64,000 nucleotides of DNA from Nemertoderma westbladi (GCA_032718475.1 JAUCBJ010008094.1:95770-159769); one strand, 5' to 3'. Positions 23,401 to 35,989 are shown, numbered from the stretch's first letter. Numbers and translations are program-made. The notes: generated from the letters alone by a model not told the origin.

Positions 23401-26400
23401 AAGGGAGGGGTTGGAAGGAACAGTCAGATACTAAAGGGAGGGGTTGGTAGGAACAGTCAGATACAAAAGGGAGGGGTTGGTAGGAACAGTCAGATACTAA
23501 AGGGAGGGGTTGGAAGGAACAGTCAGATACTAAAGGGAGGGCTTGGTTGGAACAGTCAGATACTAAAGGGAGGGCTTGGTTGGAACAGTCAGATACTAAA
23601 GGGAGGGCTTGGTTGGAACAGTCAGATACTAAAGGGAGTGGTTGGTTGGAACAGTCAGATACTAAAGGGAGGGGTTGGTAGGAACAGTCAGATACTAAAG
23701 GGGGGGTCAGATACTAAAGGGAGGGGTTGGAACAGTCAGATACTAAAGGAGTTGGAACGGTCTGATACTAAAGGGAGGGGTAGGTAGGAACAGTCAGATA
23801 CTAAAGGAGTTGGAACAGTCAGATACTAAAGGGAGGGCTTGGTTTGAACAGTCAGATACTAAAGGGAGGGGTTGGAACAGTCAGATACTAAAGGGAGGGG
23901 TTGGTAGGAACAGTCAGATATTAAAGGGAGGGCTTGGTTGGAACAGTCTGATATTAAAGGGAGGGCTTGGTTGGAACAGTCAGATACTAAAGGGAGGGCT
24001 TGGTTGGAACAGTCAGATACTAAAGTTGGAACATTCAGATACTAAAGGGAGGGCTTGGTAGGAACAGTCAGATACTAAAGGGAGGGGTTGGAAGGAACAG
24101 TCAGATACTAAAGTTGGAACATTCAGATACTAAAGGGAGGGGTAGGTAGGAACAGTCAGATACTAAAGGGAGGGGTTGGAAGGAACAGTCAGATACTAAA
24201 GTTGGAACATTCAGATACTAAAGGGAGGGGTAGGTAGGAACAGTCAGATACTAAAGGGAGGGGTTGGTAGGAACAGTCAGATACTAAAGGGAGGGGTTGG
24301 AACATTCAGATACTAAAGGGAGGGCTTGGTTGGAACAGTCAGATACTAAAGGGAGGGGTTGGTTGGAACAGTCAGATATTAAAGGGAGGGCTTGGTTGGA
24401 ACAGTCAGATACTAAAGGGAGGGGTTGGAACAGTCGATACTAAAGGGAGGACTTGGTTGGAACAGTCAGATACTAAAGGGAGGGGTTGGTAGGAACAGTC
24501 AGATACTAAAGGGGGGGTCAGATACTAAAGGGAGGGGTTGGAACAGTCAGATACTAAAGGGAGGGCTTGGTTGGAACAGTCAGATACTAAAGGGAGGGGT
24601 TGGAAGGAACAGTCAGATACTAAAGGGAGGGGTTGGTAGGAACAGTCAGATATTAAAGGGAGGGCTTGGTTGGAACAGTCAGATACTAAAGGGAGGGCTT
24701 GGTTGGAACAGTCAGATACTAAAGGGAGGGCTTGGTTGGAACAGTCAGATACTAAAGGGAGGGGTTGGTAGGAACAGTCAGATACTAAAGGGGGGGCTTG
24801 GTTGGAACAGTCAGATACTAAAGGGCGGGGTTGGTTGGAACAGTCAGATACTAAAGGGAGGGCTTGGTTGGAACAGTCAGATACTAAAGGAAGGGGTTGG
24901 TTGGAACAGTCAGATACTAAAGGGAGGGTTGGTTGGAACAGTCAGATACTAAAGGGGTTGGAACAGTCAGATACTAAAGGGAGGGCTTGGTAGGAACAGT
25001 CAGATACTAAAGGGACAGACAGATACTAAAGGGAGGGATTGGTAGGAACAATCAGATACTAAAGGGAGGGGTTGGAAGGAACAGTCAGATACTAAAGGGG
25101 GGCTTGGTTGGAACAGTCAGATACTAAAGGGAGGGGTTGGAACAGTCAGATACTAAAGGGAGGGCTTGGTTGGAACAGTCAGATACTAAAGGGAGGGGTT
25201 GGTTGGAACAGTCAGATACTAAAGGGAGGGGTTGGTAGGAACAGTCAGATACTAAAGGGAGGGCTTGGTTGGAACAGTCAGATACTAAAGGGAGGGGTTG
25301 GTAGGAACAGTCAGATACTAAAGGGAGGGCTTGGTTGGAACAGTCAGATACTAAAGGGAGGGGTTGGAACAGTCAGATACTAAAGGGAGGGCTTGGTTGG
25401 AACAGTCAGATACTAAAGGGAGGGGTTGGTAGGAACAGTCAGATACTAAAGGGAGGGCTTGGTTGGAACAGTCAGATACTAAAGGGAGGGGTTGGTAGGA
25501 ACAGTCAGATACTAAAGGGAGGGCTTGGTTGGAACAGTCAGATACTAAAGGGCGGGGTTGGTTGGAACAGTCAGATACTAAAGGGAGGGGTTGGTAGGAA
25601 CAGTCAGATATTAAAGGGAGGGCTTGGTTGGAACAGTCAGATACTAAAGGGAGGGGTTGGTTGGAACAGTCAGATACTAAAGGGAGGGGTTAGTAGGAAC
25701 AGTCAGATACTAAAGGGAGGGCTTGGTTGGAACAGTCAGATACTAAAGGGAGGGGTTGGTAGGAACAGTCAGATACTAAAGGGAGGGCTTGGTTGGAACA
25801 GTCAGATACTAAAGGGAGGGGTTGGTAGGAACAGTCAGATATTAAAGGGAGGGCTTGGTTGGAACAGTCAGATATTAAAGGGAGGGCTTGGTTGGAACAG
25901 TCAGATACTAAAGGGAGGGGTTGGAACAGTCAGATACTAAAGGGAGGGCTTGGTTGGAACAGTCAGATACTAAAGGGAGGGGTTGGTAGGAACAGTCAGA
26001 TACTAAAGGGAGGGCTTGGTTGGAACAGTCAGATACTAAAGGGAGGGGTTGGAACAGTCAGATACTAAAGGGAGGGCTTGGTTGGAACAGTCAGATACTA
26101 AAGGGAGGGGTTGGTAGGAACAGTCAGATACTAAAGGGAGGGCTTGGTTGGAACAGTCAGATACTAAAGGGAGGGGTTGGTAGGAACAGTCAGATACTAA
26201 AGGGAGGGCTTGGTTGGAACAGTCAGATACTAAAGGGCGGGGTTGGTTGGAACAGTCAGATACTAAAGGGAGGGGTTGGTAGGAACAGTCAGATATTAAA
26301 GGGAGGGCTTGGTTGGAACAGTAAGATACTAAAGGGAGGGGTTGGTTGGAACAGTCAGATACTAAAGTTGGAACAGTCAGATACTAAAGGGAGGGGTTAG

Positions 26401-29400
26401 TAGGAACAGTCAGATACTAAAGGGAGGGCTTGGTTGGAACAGTCAGATACTAAAGGGAGGGGTTGGTAGGAACAGTCAGATACTAAAGGGAGGGCTTGGT
26501 TGGAACAGTCAGATACTAAAGGGAGGGCTTGGTTGGAACAGTCAGATACTAAAGGGAGGGGTTGGTAGGAACAGTCAGATACTAAAGGGAGGGCTTGGTT
26601 GGAACAGTCAGATACTAAAGGGAGGGGTTGGAACATTCAGATACTAAAGGGAGGGCTTGGTTGGAACAGTCAGATACTAAAGGGAGGGGTTGGTTGGAAC
26701 AGTCAGATATTAAAGGGAGGGCTTGGTTGGAACAGTCAGATACTAAAGGGAGGGGTTGGAACAGTCAGATACTAAAGGGAGGACTTGGTTGGAACAGTCA
26801 GATACTAAAGGGAGGGGTTGGTAGGAACAGTCAGATACTAAAGGGAGGGCTTGGTTGGAACAGTCAGATACTAAAGGGAGGGGTTGGAACAGTCCGATAC
26901 TAAAGGGAGGGCTTGGTTGGAACAGTCAGATACTAAAGGGAGGGGTTGGTTGGAACAGTCAGATACTAAAGGGAGGGCTTGGTTGGAACAGTCAGATACT
27001 AAAGGGAGGGGTTGGTAGGAACAGTCAGATATTAAAGGGCGGGGTTGGTTGGAACAGTCAGATACTAAAGGGAGGGCTTGGTTGGAACAGTCAGATACTA
27101 AAGGGAGGGGTTGGTTGGAACAGTCAGATACTAAAGGGAGGGGTTGGTAGGAACAGTCAGATATTAAAGGGAGGGCTTGGTTGGAACAGTCAGATACTAA
27201 AGGGAGGGGTTGGTAGGAACAGTCAGATACTAAAGGGAGGGCTTGGTTGGAACAGTCAGATACTAAAGGGAGGGGTTGGTTGGAACAGTCAGATATTAAA
27301 GGGAGGGCTTGGTTGGAACAGTCAGATACTAAAGGGAGGGCTTGGTTGGAACAGTCAGATACTAAAGGGAGGGCTTGGTTGGAACAATCAGATACTAAAG
27401 GGAGGGGTTAGTAGGAACAGTCAGATACTAAAGGGAGGGCTTGGTTGGAACAGTCAGATATTAAAGGGAGGGCTTGGTTGGAACAGTCAGATATTAAAGG
27501 GAGGGCTTGGTTGGAACAGTCAGATACTAAAGGGCGGGGTTGGTTGGAACAGTCAGATATTAAAGCGAGGGCTTGGTTGGAACAGTCAGATACTAAAGGG
27601 CGGGGTTGGTTGGAACAGTCAGATACTAAAGGGAGGGCTTGGTTGGAACAGTCAGACACTGAAGGGAGGGGTTGGTAGGAACAGTCAGATACTAAAGGGA
27701 GGGCTTGGTTGGAACAGTCAGATACTAAAGGGAGGGGTTGGAACAGTCAGATACTAAAGGGAGAGCTTGGTTGGAACAGTCAGATACTAAAGGGAGGGCT
27801 TGGTAGGAATAGTCAGATATTAAAGGGAGGGCTTGGTTGGAACAGTCAGATACTAAAGGGAGGGGTTGGTTGGAACAGTCAGATACTAAAGGGAGGGCTT
27901 GGTTGGAACAGTCAGATACTAAAGGGAGGGCTTGGTTGGAACAGTCAGATACTAAAGGGAGGGGTTGGTAGGAACAGTCAGATACTAAAGGGAGGGCTTG
28001 GTTGGAACAGTCAGATACTAAAGGGAGGGGTTGGAACATTCAGATACTAAAGGGAGGGCTTGGTTGGAACAGTCAGATACTAAAGGGAGGGGTTGGTTGG
28101 AACAGTCAGATATTAAAGGGAGGGCTTGGTTGGAACAGTCAGATACTAAAGGGAGGGGTTGGAACAGTCAGATACTAAAGGGAGGACTTGGTTGGAACAG
28201 TCAGATACTAAAGGGAGGGGTTGGTAGGAACAGTCAGATACTAAAGGGAGGGCTTGGTTGGAACAGTCAGATACTAAAGGGAGGGGTTGGAACAGTCAGA
28301 TACTAAAGGGAGGGTTTGGTTGGAACAGTCAGATACTAAAGGGAGGGGTTGGTTGGAACAGTCAGATACTAAAGGGAGGGGTTGGTAGGAACAGTCAGAT
28401 ATTAAAGGGAGGGGTTGGTTGGAACAGTCAGATACTAAAGGGCGGGGTTGGTTGGAACAGTCAGATATTAAAGGGAGGGCTTGGTTGGAACAGTCAGATA
28501 TTAAAGGGAGGGCTTGGTTGGAACAGTCAGATACTAAAGGGCGGGGTTGGTTGGAACAGTCAGATACTAAAGGGAGGGCTTGGTTGGAACAGTCAGATAC
28601 TAAAGGGAGGGGTTGGTTGGAACAGTCAGATACTAAAGGGAGGGGTTGGAACAGTCAGATACTAAAGGGGTTGGAACAGTCAGATACTAAAGGGAGGGCT
28701 TGGTAGGAACAGTCAGATACTAAAGGGACAGACAGATACTAAAGGGAGGGATTGGTAGGAACAATCAGATACTAAAGGGAGGGGTTGGAACAGTCAGATA
28801 CTAAAGAGAGGGGTTGGAAGGAACAGTCAGATGCTAAAGGGGCTTGGTTGGAACAGTCAGATACTAAAGGGAGGGCTTGGTTGGAACAGTCAGATATTAA
28901 AGGGAGGGGTTGGTTGGAACAGTCAGATACTAAAGGGAGGGCTTGGTTGGAACAGTCAGATACTAAAGGGAGGGGTTGGTAGGAACAGTTAGATACTAAA
29001 GGGGGGTTCAGATACTAAAGGGAGGGGTTGGTAGGAACAGTCAGATATTAAAGGGAGGGCTTGGTTGGAACAGTCAGATACTAAAGGGAGGGGTTGGTTG
29101 GAACAGTCAGATACTAAAGGGGGGGTCAGATACTAAAGGGAGGGGTTGGTAGGAACAGTCAGATATTAAAGGGAGGGCTTGGTTGGAACAGTCAGATACT
29201 AAAGGGAGGGGTTGGTTGGAACAGTCAGATACTAAAGGGAGGGGTTGGTTGGAACAGTCAGATACTAAAGGGAGGGGTTGGAACAGTCAGATACTAAAGG
29301 GAGGGGTTGGAACAGTCAGATACTAAAGGGAGGGCTTGGTTGGAACAGTCAGATACTAAAGGGAGGGGTTGGTAGGAACAGTCAGATACTAAAGGGAGGG

Positions 29401-32400
29401 CTTGGTTGGAACAGTCAGATACTAAAGGGAGGGGTTGGTTGGAACAGTCAGATACTAAAGGGGGGGTCAGATACTAAAGGGAGGGGTTGGTAGGAACAGT
29501 CAGATATTAAAGGGAGGGCTTGGTTGGAACAGTCAGATACTAAAGGGAGGGGTTGGTTGGAACAGTCAGATACTAAAGGGAGGGGTTGGTTGGAACAGTC
29601 AGATACTAAAGGGAGGGGTTGGTAGGAACAGTCAGATACTAAAGGGAGGGCTTGGTTGGAACAGTCAGATACTAATAAAGGGAGGGGTTGGTAGGAACAG
29701 TCAGATATTAAAGGGAGGGCTTGGTTGGAACAGTCAGATATTAAAGGGAGGGCTTGGTTGGAACAGTCAGATACTAAAGGGAGGGGTTGGAACAGTCAGA
29801 TACTAAAGGGAGGGCTTGGTTGGAACAGTCAGATACTAAAGGGAGGGGTTGGTAGGAACAGTCAGATACTAAAGGGAGGGCTTGGTTGGAACAGTCAGAT
29901 ACTAAAGGGAGGGGTTGGAACAGTCAGATACTAAAGGGAGGGCTTGGTTGGAACAGTCAGATACTAAAGGGAGGGGTTGGTAGGAACAGTCAGATACTAA
30001 AGGGAGGGGTTGGAACAGTCAGATACTAAAGGGAGGACTTGGTTGGAACAGTCAGATACTAAAGGGAGGGGTTGGTAGGAACAGTCAGATACTAAAGGGA
30101 GGGCTTGGTTGGAACAGTCAGATACTAAAGGGAGGGGTTGGAACAGTCAGATACTAAAGGGAGGGCTTGGTTGGAACAGTCAGATACTAAAGGGAGGGGT
30201 TGGTTGGAACAGTCAGATACTAAAGGGAGGGGTTGGTTGGAACAGTCAGATACTAAAGGGCGGGGTTGGTTGGAACAGTCAGATATTAAAGGGAGGGCTT
30301 GGTTGGAACAGTCAGATATTAAAGGGAGGGCTTGGTTGGAACAGTCAGATACTAAAGGGCGGGGTTGGTTGGAACAGTCAGATACTAAAGGGAGGGCTTG
30401 GTTGGAACAGTCAGATACTAAAGGGAGGGGTTGGTTGGAACAGTCAGATACTAAAGGGAGGGGTTGGTAGGAACAGTCAGATACTAAAGGGAGGGCTTGG
30501 TTGGAACAGTCAGATACTAAAGGGAGGGGTTGGTAGGAACAGTCAGATATTAAAGGGAGGGCTTGGTTGGAACAGTCAGATACTAAAGGGAGGGTTGGTT
30601 GGAACAGTCAGATACTAAAGGGAGGGCTTGGTTGGAACAGTCAGATACTAAAGGGAGGGGTTGGTTGGAACAGTCAGATACTAAAGGAGGGCTTGGTTGG
30701 AACAGTCAGATACTAAAGGGAGGGGTTGGTAGGAACAGTCAGATATTAAAGGGAGGGCTTGGTTGGAACAGTCAGATACTAAAGGGAGGGGTTGGTTGGA
30801 ACAGTCAGATATTAAAGGGAGGGCTTGGTTGGAACAGTCAGATACTAAAGGGAGGGGTTGGAACAGTCAGATACTAAAGGGAGGGCTTGGTTGGAACAGT
30901 CAGATACTAAAGGGAGGGGTTGGTAGGAACAGTCAGATACTAAAGGGAGGGCTTGGTTGGAACAGTCAGATACTAAAGGGAGGGGTTGGAACAGTCAGAT
31001 ACTAAAGGGAGGGCTTGGTTGGAACAGTCAGATACTAAAGGGAGGGGTTGGTAGGAACAGTCAGATATTAAAGGGAGGGCTTGGTTGGAACAGTCAGATA
31101 CTAAAGGGAGGGGTTGGTTGGAACAGTCAGATATTAAAGGGAGGGCTTGGTTGGAACAGTCAGATACTAAAGGGAGGGGTTGGAAGGAACAGTCAGATAC
31201 TAAAGGGAGGGGTTGGAACAGTCAGATACTAAAGGGAGGGCTTGGTTGGAACAGTCAGATACTAAAGGGAGGGGTTGGTAGGAACAGTCAGATACTAAAG
31301 GGAGGGCTTGGTTGGAACAGTCAGATACTAAAGGGAGGGGTTGGAACAGTCAGATACTAAAGGGAGAGCTTGGTTGGAACAGTCAGATACTAAAGGGAGG
31401 GCTTGGTAGGAACAGTCAGATATTAAAGGGAGGGCTTGGTTGGAACAGTCAGATACTAAAGGGAGGGGTTGGTAGGAACAGTCAGATACTAAAGGGAGTG
31501 GTTGGTTGGAACAGTCAGATATTAAAGGGAGGGCTTGGTTGGAACAGTCAGATACTAAAGGGCGGGGTTGGTTGGAACAGTCAGATACTAAAGGGAGGGG
31601 TTGGAACAGTCAGATACTAAAGGGAGGGCTTGGTTGGAACAGTCAGATACTAAAGGGAGGGGTTGGTAGGAACAGTCAGATATTAAAGGGAGGGGTTGGT
31701 TGGAACAGTCAGATACTAAAGGGAGGGGTTGGAACAGTCAGATACTAAAGGGAGGGCTTGGTTGGAACAGTCAGATACTAAAGGGAGGGGTTGGTAGGAA
31801 CAGTCAGATATTAAAGGGAGGGGTTGGTTGGAACAGTCAGATACTAAAGGGAGGGGTTGGAACAGTCAGATACTAAAGGGAGGGCTTGGTTGGAACAGTC
31901 AGATACTAAAGGGAGGGGTTGGTAGGAACAGTCAGATATTAAAGGGAGGGGTTGGTTGGAACAGTCAGATATTAAAGGGAGGGCTTGGTTGGAACAGTCA
32001 GATACTAAAGGGCGGGGTTGGTTGGAACAGTCAGATACTAAAGGGAGTGGTTGGTTGGAACAGTCAGATACTAAAGGGAAGGGTTGGTAGGAACAGTCAG
32101 ATACTAAAGGGGGGGTCAGATACTAAAGGGAGGGGTTGGAACAGTCAGATACTAAAGGAGTTGGAACAGTTATATACTAAAGGAGTTGGAACAGTCAGAT
32201 ACAAAAGGGAGAGGAACAGTCAGATACTAAAGGGAGGTGTAGGAACAGTCAGATACTAAAGGGAGGTGTAGGAACAGTCAGATACTAAAGGGAGGGGTTG
32301 GAACAGTCAGATACTAAAGGGAGTGGTTGGTTGGAACAGTCAGATACTAAAGGGAAGGGTTGGTAGGAACAGTCAGATACTAAAGGGGGGGTCAGATACT

Positions 32401-32536
32401 AAAGGGAGGGGTTGGAACAGTCAGATACTAAAGGAGTTGGAACAGTTATATACTAAAGGAGTTGGAACAGTCAGATACAAAAGGGAGAGGAACAGTCAGA
32501 TACTAAAGGGAGGTGTAGGAACAGTCAGATACTAAT
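20403..32536. repeat. 12.1-kb G-rich minisatellite (mostly 33 or 29 bp) seeded at the DYRK exon 6 donor
   Basis: Roughly 375 units of GGAACAGTCAGATACTAAAG plus GGAGGGGTTGGTT (33 bp), with 22-, 25- and 29-bp length variants. The first unit is exon 6 itself with its donor. Higher-order duplication is visible: the stretch at 21578 recurs at 23810 (2,232 bp) and that at 26628 recurs at 28031 (1,403 bp). Many medium open frames on both strands are repeat shadows. Every unit has clustered G runs on the plus strand. The array ends at 32536 (ACTAATGGGGGAAT), 84 bp from the PRORP stop codon. Confidence 0.97.
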
Positions 32537-32619
32537 GGGGGAATATGGACAGTCTTCGGACCTGATATTTGTTCATTTTAATGTTGATTTCCTTCATAAT
32601 AATATACATTATTACACGA

Positions 32620-34821
32620 CTAAACTAGACTGTTCCAAAAATTAGTTTTCGTTTTAAAACACGCCCATCTATGCTCGCGACGGCTTATCGGAACACCATT
32701 ATCTATCTTCAACGTAAACATAGGATTTTTAAAGTCGCTCTTGTCGCCATAGGCAACATGTAGATGGTTCCCATGGAGATTAACAACACCCATAGTCAGA
32801 GGAGGCAGGGCGATGTCAAACACAGGAGGATCGAGCCAATGTTTACAGGTGAACTCGACTCGATTACAGACGTTCCAGATCTTCGGACCGAGTTGATGGA
32901 ACACCAGTTGGTTCCATCCGAGTGCGTCGTTACTGACGAACCGGCACCCGGCGCCGCTCATAATAGCCCCGTAGACGACATACCCGTCGTCATAGACATC
33001 GTTGGGGACCAGGAAGTACTCACAGTCGGTGCCCTCCACGGACCACTGCATGTGCCGCCGTGTCACAATGAGAATCCGCGACCCGCCTCCGTCGCCCCGG
33101 AGCTGATGCGCTCGTCGCAAGGCTCGCACCAACGCAACCATCTTACCGGGTCCGTACGGACCTCGATGTTCGCCGTACTCGTATTTCGTTAGCTTCCCTC
33201 TCGTTAATCCAACATGCGAATTCGATCCGCAGTACTGCACATTCAGTCCGTCTATGATGTAGTCGTATTTGGGGTCAGCGTCGTTAATAAACTGGTGGAA
33301 CTCATCGAATACTCGAAGAGATCTTCCTCTTCTATCCTCGATTGTCGCCGCTTTCCCGGGCACCGATTTAGGTACGAATATATCCGATCTCATCTTCGCC
33401 AACATCGATTCCAGAAGGTCTGAAGTTATCAGTTGGTCCGGCGTCGGTAGAGGGGCGTCGCAGAATCGGCATCGAGTCGACGCGTCCTGCACGCTCCGGT
33501 TTATTTGCGGTTCGTTCGCCAAACCAGAACCCACGAGGGAGCTGATGAGCAGCGGGAAACTCCTCTCGTCGAATAAGTAACCGGTTTTCCGCCAATGGGT
33601 GAACAGATGAGAAAGAATGTAACGCCGTAACTCGGTAGGAAGATTGGTCTGTAGGAAAATGGGGCTTTGTTCGGAAGCACTATGGACTGAAGGTTGAAGG
33701 ACTCGCAAAGACATATCCACCATGGATTTAGCTGCATCCGGGTCGGTGTGTTTCGAAGCAGTTTCAGCGACAAGGAGTAGAAGACGACTGCTAACAGACT
33801 GAGTCGGAATGTGAGTGTCGATCTCCGCTCGAACTTTCTCAAACTTATCGATAAGTTCGATGGATTTCCTCCAATGGGAATCGAGTTCGCATAGAAAAGG
33901 CACAGCTACGGAGAGAATACCGATATTGACAGGAAGACCAACATTATTATAATCTTCCAAAGCCTTCAAAAATGTTTCATTATCATTCTGTTTAACCAAG
34001 AACCTGAAGTAAATGGCATAAAGTTGGTTGAGATTACCTCCCGGTACTTCCTCGCTATTGGTAGAGAGGTACGAAATTAACCAGGTCAGACTGTGTTTGT
34101 ATCCCAAGACGGAAAAACATTCAGCGAGTAAGGACAACCATCCTGCATGTTGGCGTCCTTTCATTGCCCCCGAGAGCAGCTCCGGATCCTTATATTTTTC
34201 CTCGTCTAGATTGTCTTCCGGTAACACCGCCTGTAAATAAATCGCTGATTGCTCTGTCGTCTTTAATAGGTCTTCCGATTTAATTTCTTCTTCGGTTTCT
34301 TCATCAGCGACAAGCGGTTGATTGTTTCGGAATGGTTTACGGTGATGCTGGTAAGGTTTCCTTTGGCTTTGGCTAGGAGACATATAGTATGGTTCATATT
34401 TACTTGGCATATGGTATGATGGTTCCCTTTGGTACCGGTACTGTTTGTTTTCGAGTTTGTATTGGTCCTTTCTATTTGGTTCGTTTTTATTTTGTTGAGA
34501 TTCGTATTGGCCATGGTTTGGTTTCCGTTTTCTATAAATTTCGTTTGGGTAGAGATTGCTTTGATTCGGGTTTTCTCTTTGCTTGGAATAAGATGCAAAT
34601 ATCTGTGAGTTTTGTAGTGATGGCCGTAACAGTAACTTGTGGTCCCGCTGAACATGGAAGTGCGTACTAATACAAAGCATTGCGTTTGGCGGATTAATTG
34701 AATGAAAATTATGAAAATACTTAGAGGTGAAACCACCGATCAATCGATTACTATTACCGATACAAATACTCTTCATCGAGGTTTTGATCACTGCTCCAGA
34801 AACATTGAGTTTGTGAAACAT
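32620..34821 (-). CDS. PRORP: Mitochondrial RNase P catalytic subunit (PRORP / MRPP3)
   Basis: A single-exon frame of 733 residues. The enzyme is the protein-only nuclease that cuts the 5' leader from mitochondrial pre-tRNAs; in animals it acts with TRMT10C and HSD17B10. The N-terminus is basic and Ser/Asn-rich without early acidic residues, as expected for a mitochondrial presequence, followed by a Gln/Asn/Tyr-rich linker to about 170. Residues about 210-430 are helical and correspond to the PPR region. CRFC at 451-454 and W..C at 719-721 frame the zinc site. The NYN/PIN-like nuclease domain has DYIIDGLNVQY (520-530), NDVYDDGYVVYGA (607-619) and CRFVSNDALG (626-635), which carry the metal-binding aspartates. 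About 30 residues are inserted after IDGLNV compared with human. It lies antisense to the DYRK gene, and its start codon is 97 bp from a transposon end. Confidence 0.92.
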   Translation of the reverse strand: MFHKLNVSGAVIKTSMKSICIGNSNRLIGGFTSKYFHNFHSINPPNAMLCISTHFHVQRDHKLLLRPSLQNSQIFASYSKQRENPNQSNLYPNEIYRKRKPNHGQYESQQNKNEPNRKDQYKLENKQYRYQREPSYHMPSKYEPYYMSPSQSQRKPYQHHRKPFRNNQPLVADEETEEEIKSEDLLKTTEQSAIYLQAVLPEDNLDEEKYKDPELLSGAMKGRQHAGWLSLLAECFSVLGYKHSLTWLISYLSTNSEEVPGGNLNQLYAIYFRFLVKQNDNETFLKALEDYNNVGLPVNIGILSVAVPFLCELDSHWRKSIELIDKFEKVRAEIDTHIPTQSVSSRLLLLVAETASKHTDPDAAKSMVDMSLRVLQPSVHSASEQSPIFLQTNLPTELRRYILSHLFTHWRKTGYLFDERSFPLLISSLVGSGLANEPQINRSVQDASTRCRFCDAPLPTPDQLITSDLLESMLAKMRSDIFVPKSVPGKAATIEDRRGRSLRVFDEFHQFINDADPKYDYIIDGLNVQYCGSNSHVGLTRGKLTKYEYGEHRGPYGPGKMVALVRALRRAHQLRGDGGGSRILIVTRRHMQWSVEGTDCEYFLVPNDVYDDGYVVYGAIMSGAGCRFVSNDALGWNQLVFHQLGPKIWNVCNRVEFTCKHWLDPPVFDIALPPLTMGVVNLHGNHLHVAYGDKSDFKNPMFTLKIDNGVPISRREHRWACFKTKTNFWNSLV

Positions 34822-34930
34822 AATTACACAAAATAAAAGATTTCAGACTTTCACATTTTAAATAGACAGACAGTTATTTCCAATTGCAATTGCGGTACAC
34901 TTCCGCTACCTTACCGGCAGTCGGGCACTT

Positions 34931-35182
34931 TGTCAATATTGACATGTTGTCAATATTGACATGATCCATGTCAAAATTGACATGATGTCAATATTGACAT
35001 GTTTTGATCATAAATTTTTTAAATATTGTGATTTGAAAAGTAGAAAATGTTTTTTTGTAAAGAGAATATCTATTTTAATTAAAATATTGTTGTATCCAAC
35101 CAATGTATATTGTTGTTTGTAATAATTTTAATGATATGTTTTATTTCATGTCAATATTGACATCTAATGTCAATATTGACAT
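34931..35182. repeat. Left palindrome cluster of the 5.1-kb element
   Basis: TGTCAATATTGACA at 34931, 34948, 34986, 35149 and 35169, and a variant (TGTCAAAATTGACA) at 34969. Each is self-complementary or nearly so, a plausible binding site for a dimeric transposase. Confidence 0.92.
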
Positions 35183-35319
35183 GAACGCTGGGTTCTTATG
35201 TTCATTTCAACCCCACCAAATCTATTTAGAGGCCTTCAAGCAGTCAAGTAGCATCACAAATACTGAAACGAACTGTCAAAACGCTTTAGTTAGAGACATT
35301 CTTGCTGAATTTTAAATAC

Positions 35320-35985
35320 TGAAAAGAGCTTTTGAAACTATTCAGAGGGTATCATGTGTCATGAGAAAAACTGAAAAGAACTGATAAAACTGCCCAGGGG
35401 CCTTCGCACAGTTTGAAAAATACATAAAAGATCTCTCAAAGCTGCTCAGAGACCTTTGTGCAGCATGATAAACGCTGAAAAAAGATTTTGAAATGAAACT
35501 ATTCAGAGCTTTGTGCAGCATGATAAATGCTGAAAAGAGCTGTTAAAACTGTTCGCAGCATGATAAATGCTGAAAAGAGCTGTTGAAACTGTTCAGAGGT
35601 CTTCGAGCAGCTTGAGAAAGACTGAAAATAAGTTTTGAAACTTTCAGGCCTTCGCACAGAATGTGAAATACTGAAAAGAGTTGATAAAACTGTTCACAGA
35701 GTTCTCCATGCAGCATGATAAATGCTGAAAATAACAGCTTTGAAATTGTTCAGATGGCTTCGTGCAACATGAGAAAAGCTGAAAATTGCTGTTGAAAGTT
35801 ATAAAACTGTTCAAAGTCCTTCATGCAGCATAAATGCTAAAAAATAACATTTGAAGTTGTTCAGAGGGCTTTGTGCAATATGAGAATGCTGAAAATAGCT
35901 GTTGAAACTGTTCAGATGCCTTCGTGCAGCATGATAAATGCTGAAAAGGGCTTTAGAAACTGCTAAAAGGCCTTCATGCAGCATG
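35320..35985. repeat. Degenerate 50-60-bp repeat
   Basis: About eleven diverged copies of a unit with GCTGAAAAGAGCTGTTGAAA, CTGTTCAGAGG and CTTCGTGCAGCATGA. Older and more diverged than the array that follows. Confidence 0.8.
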
Positions 35986-35989
35986 GCAT

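Noticed and set aside
20593-32535. Dozens of frames reading NSQILKGGLGW or EQSDTKGRGW
   Set aside because: Translations of the 33-bp array. Only the first part of the exon 6 frame has kinase homology.
32764-34670. Plus-strand and alternative-frame ORFs across PRORP
   Set aside because: Shadows of the PRORP reading frame.
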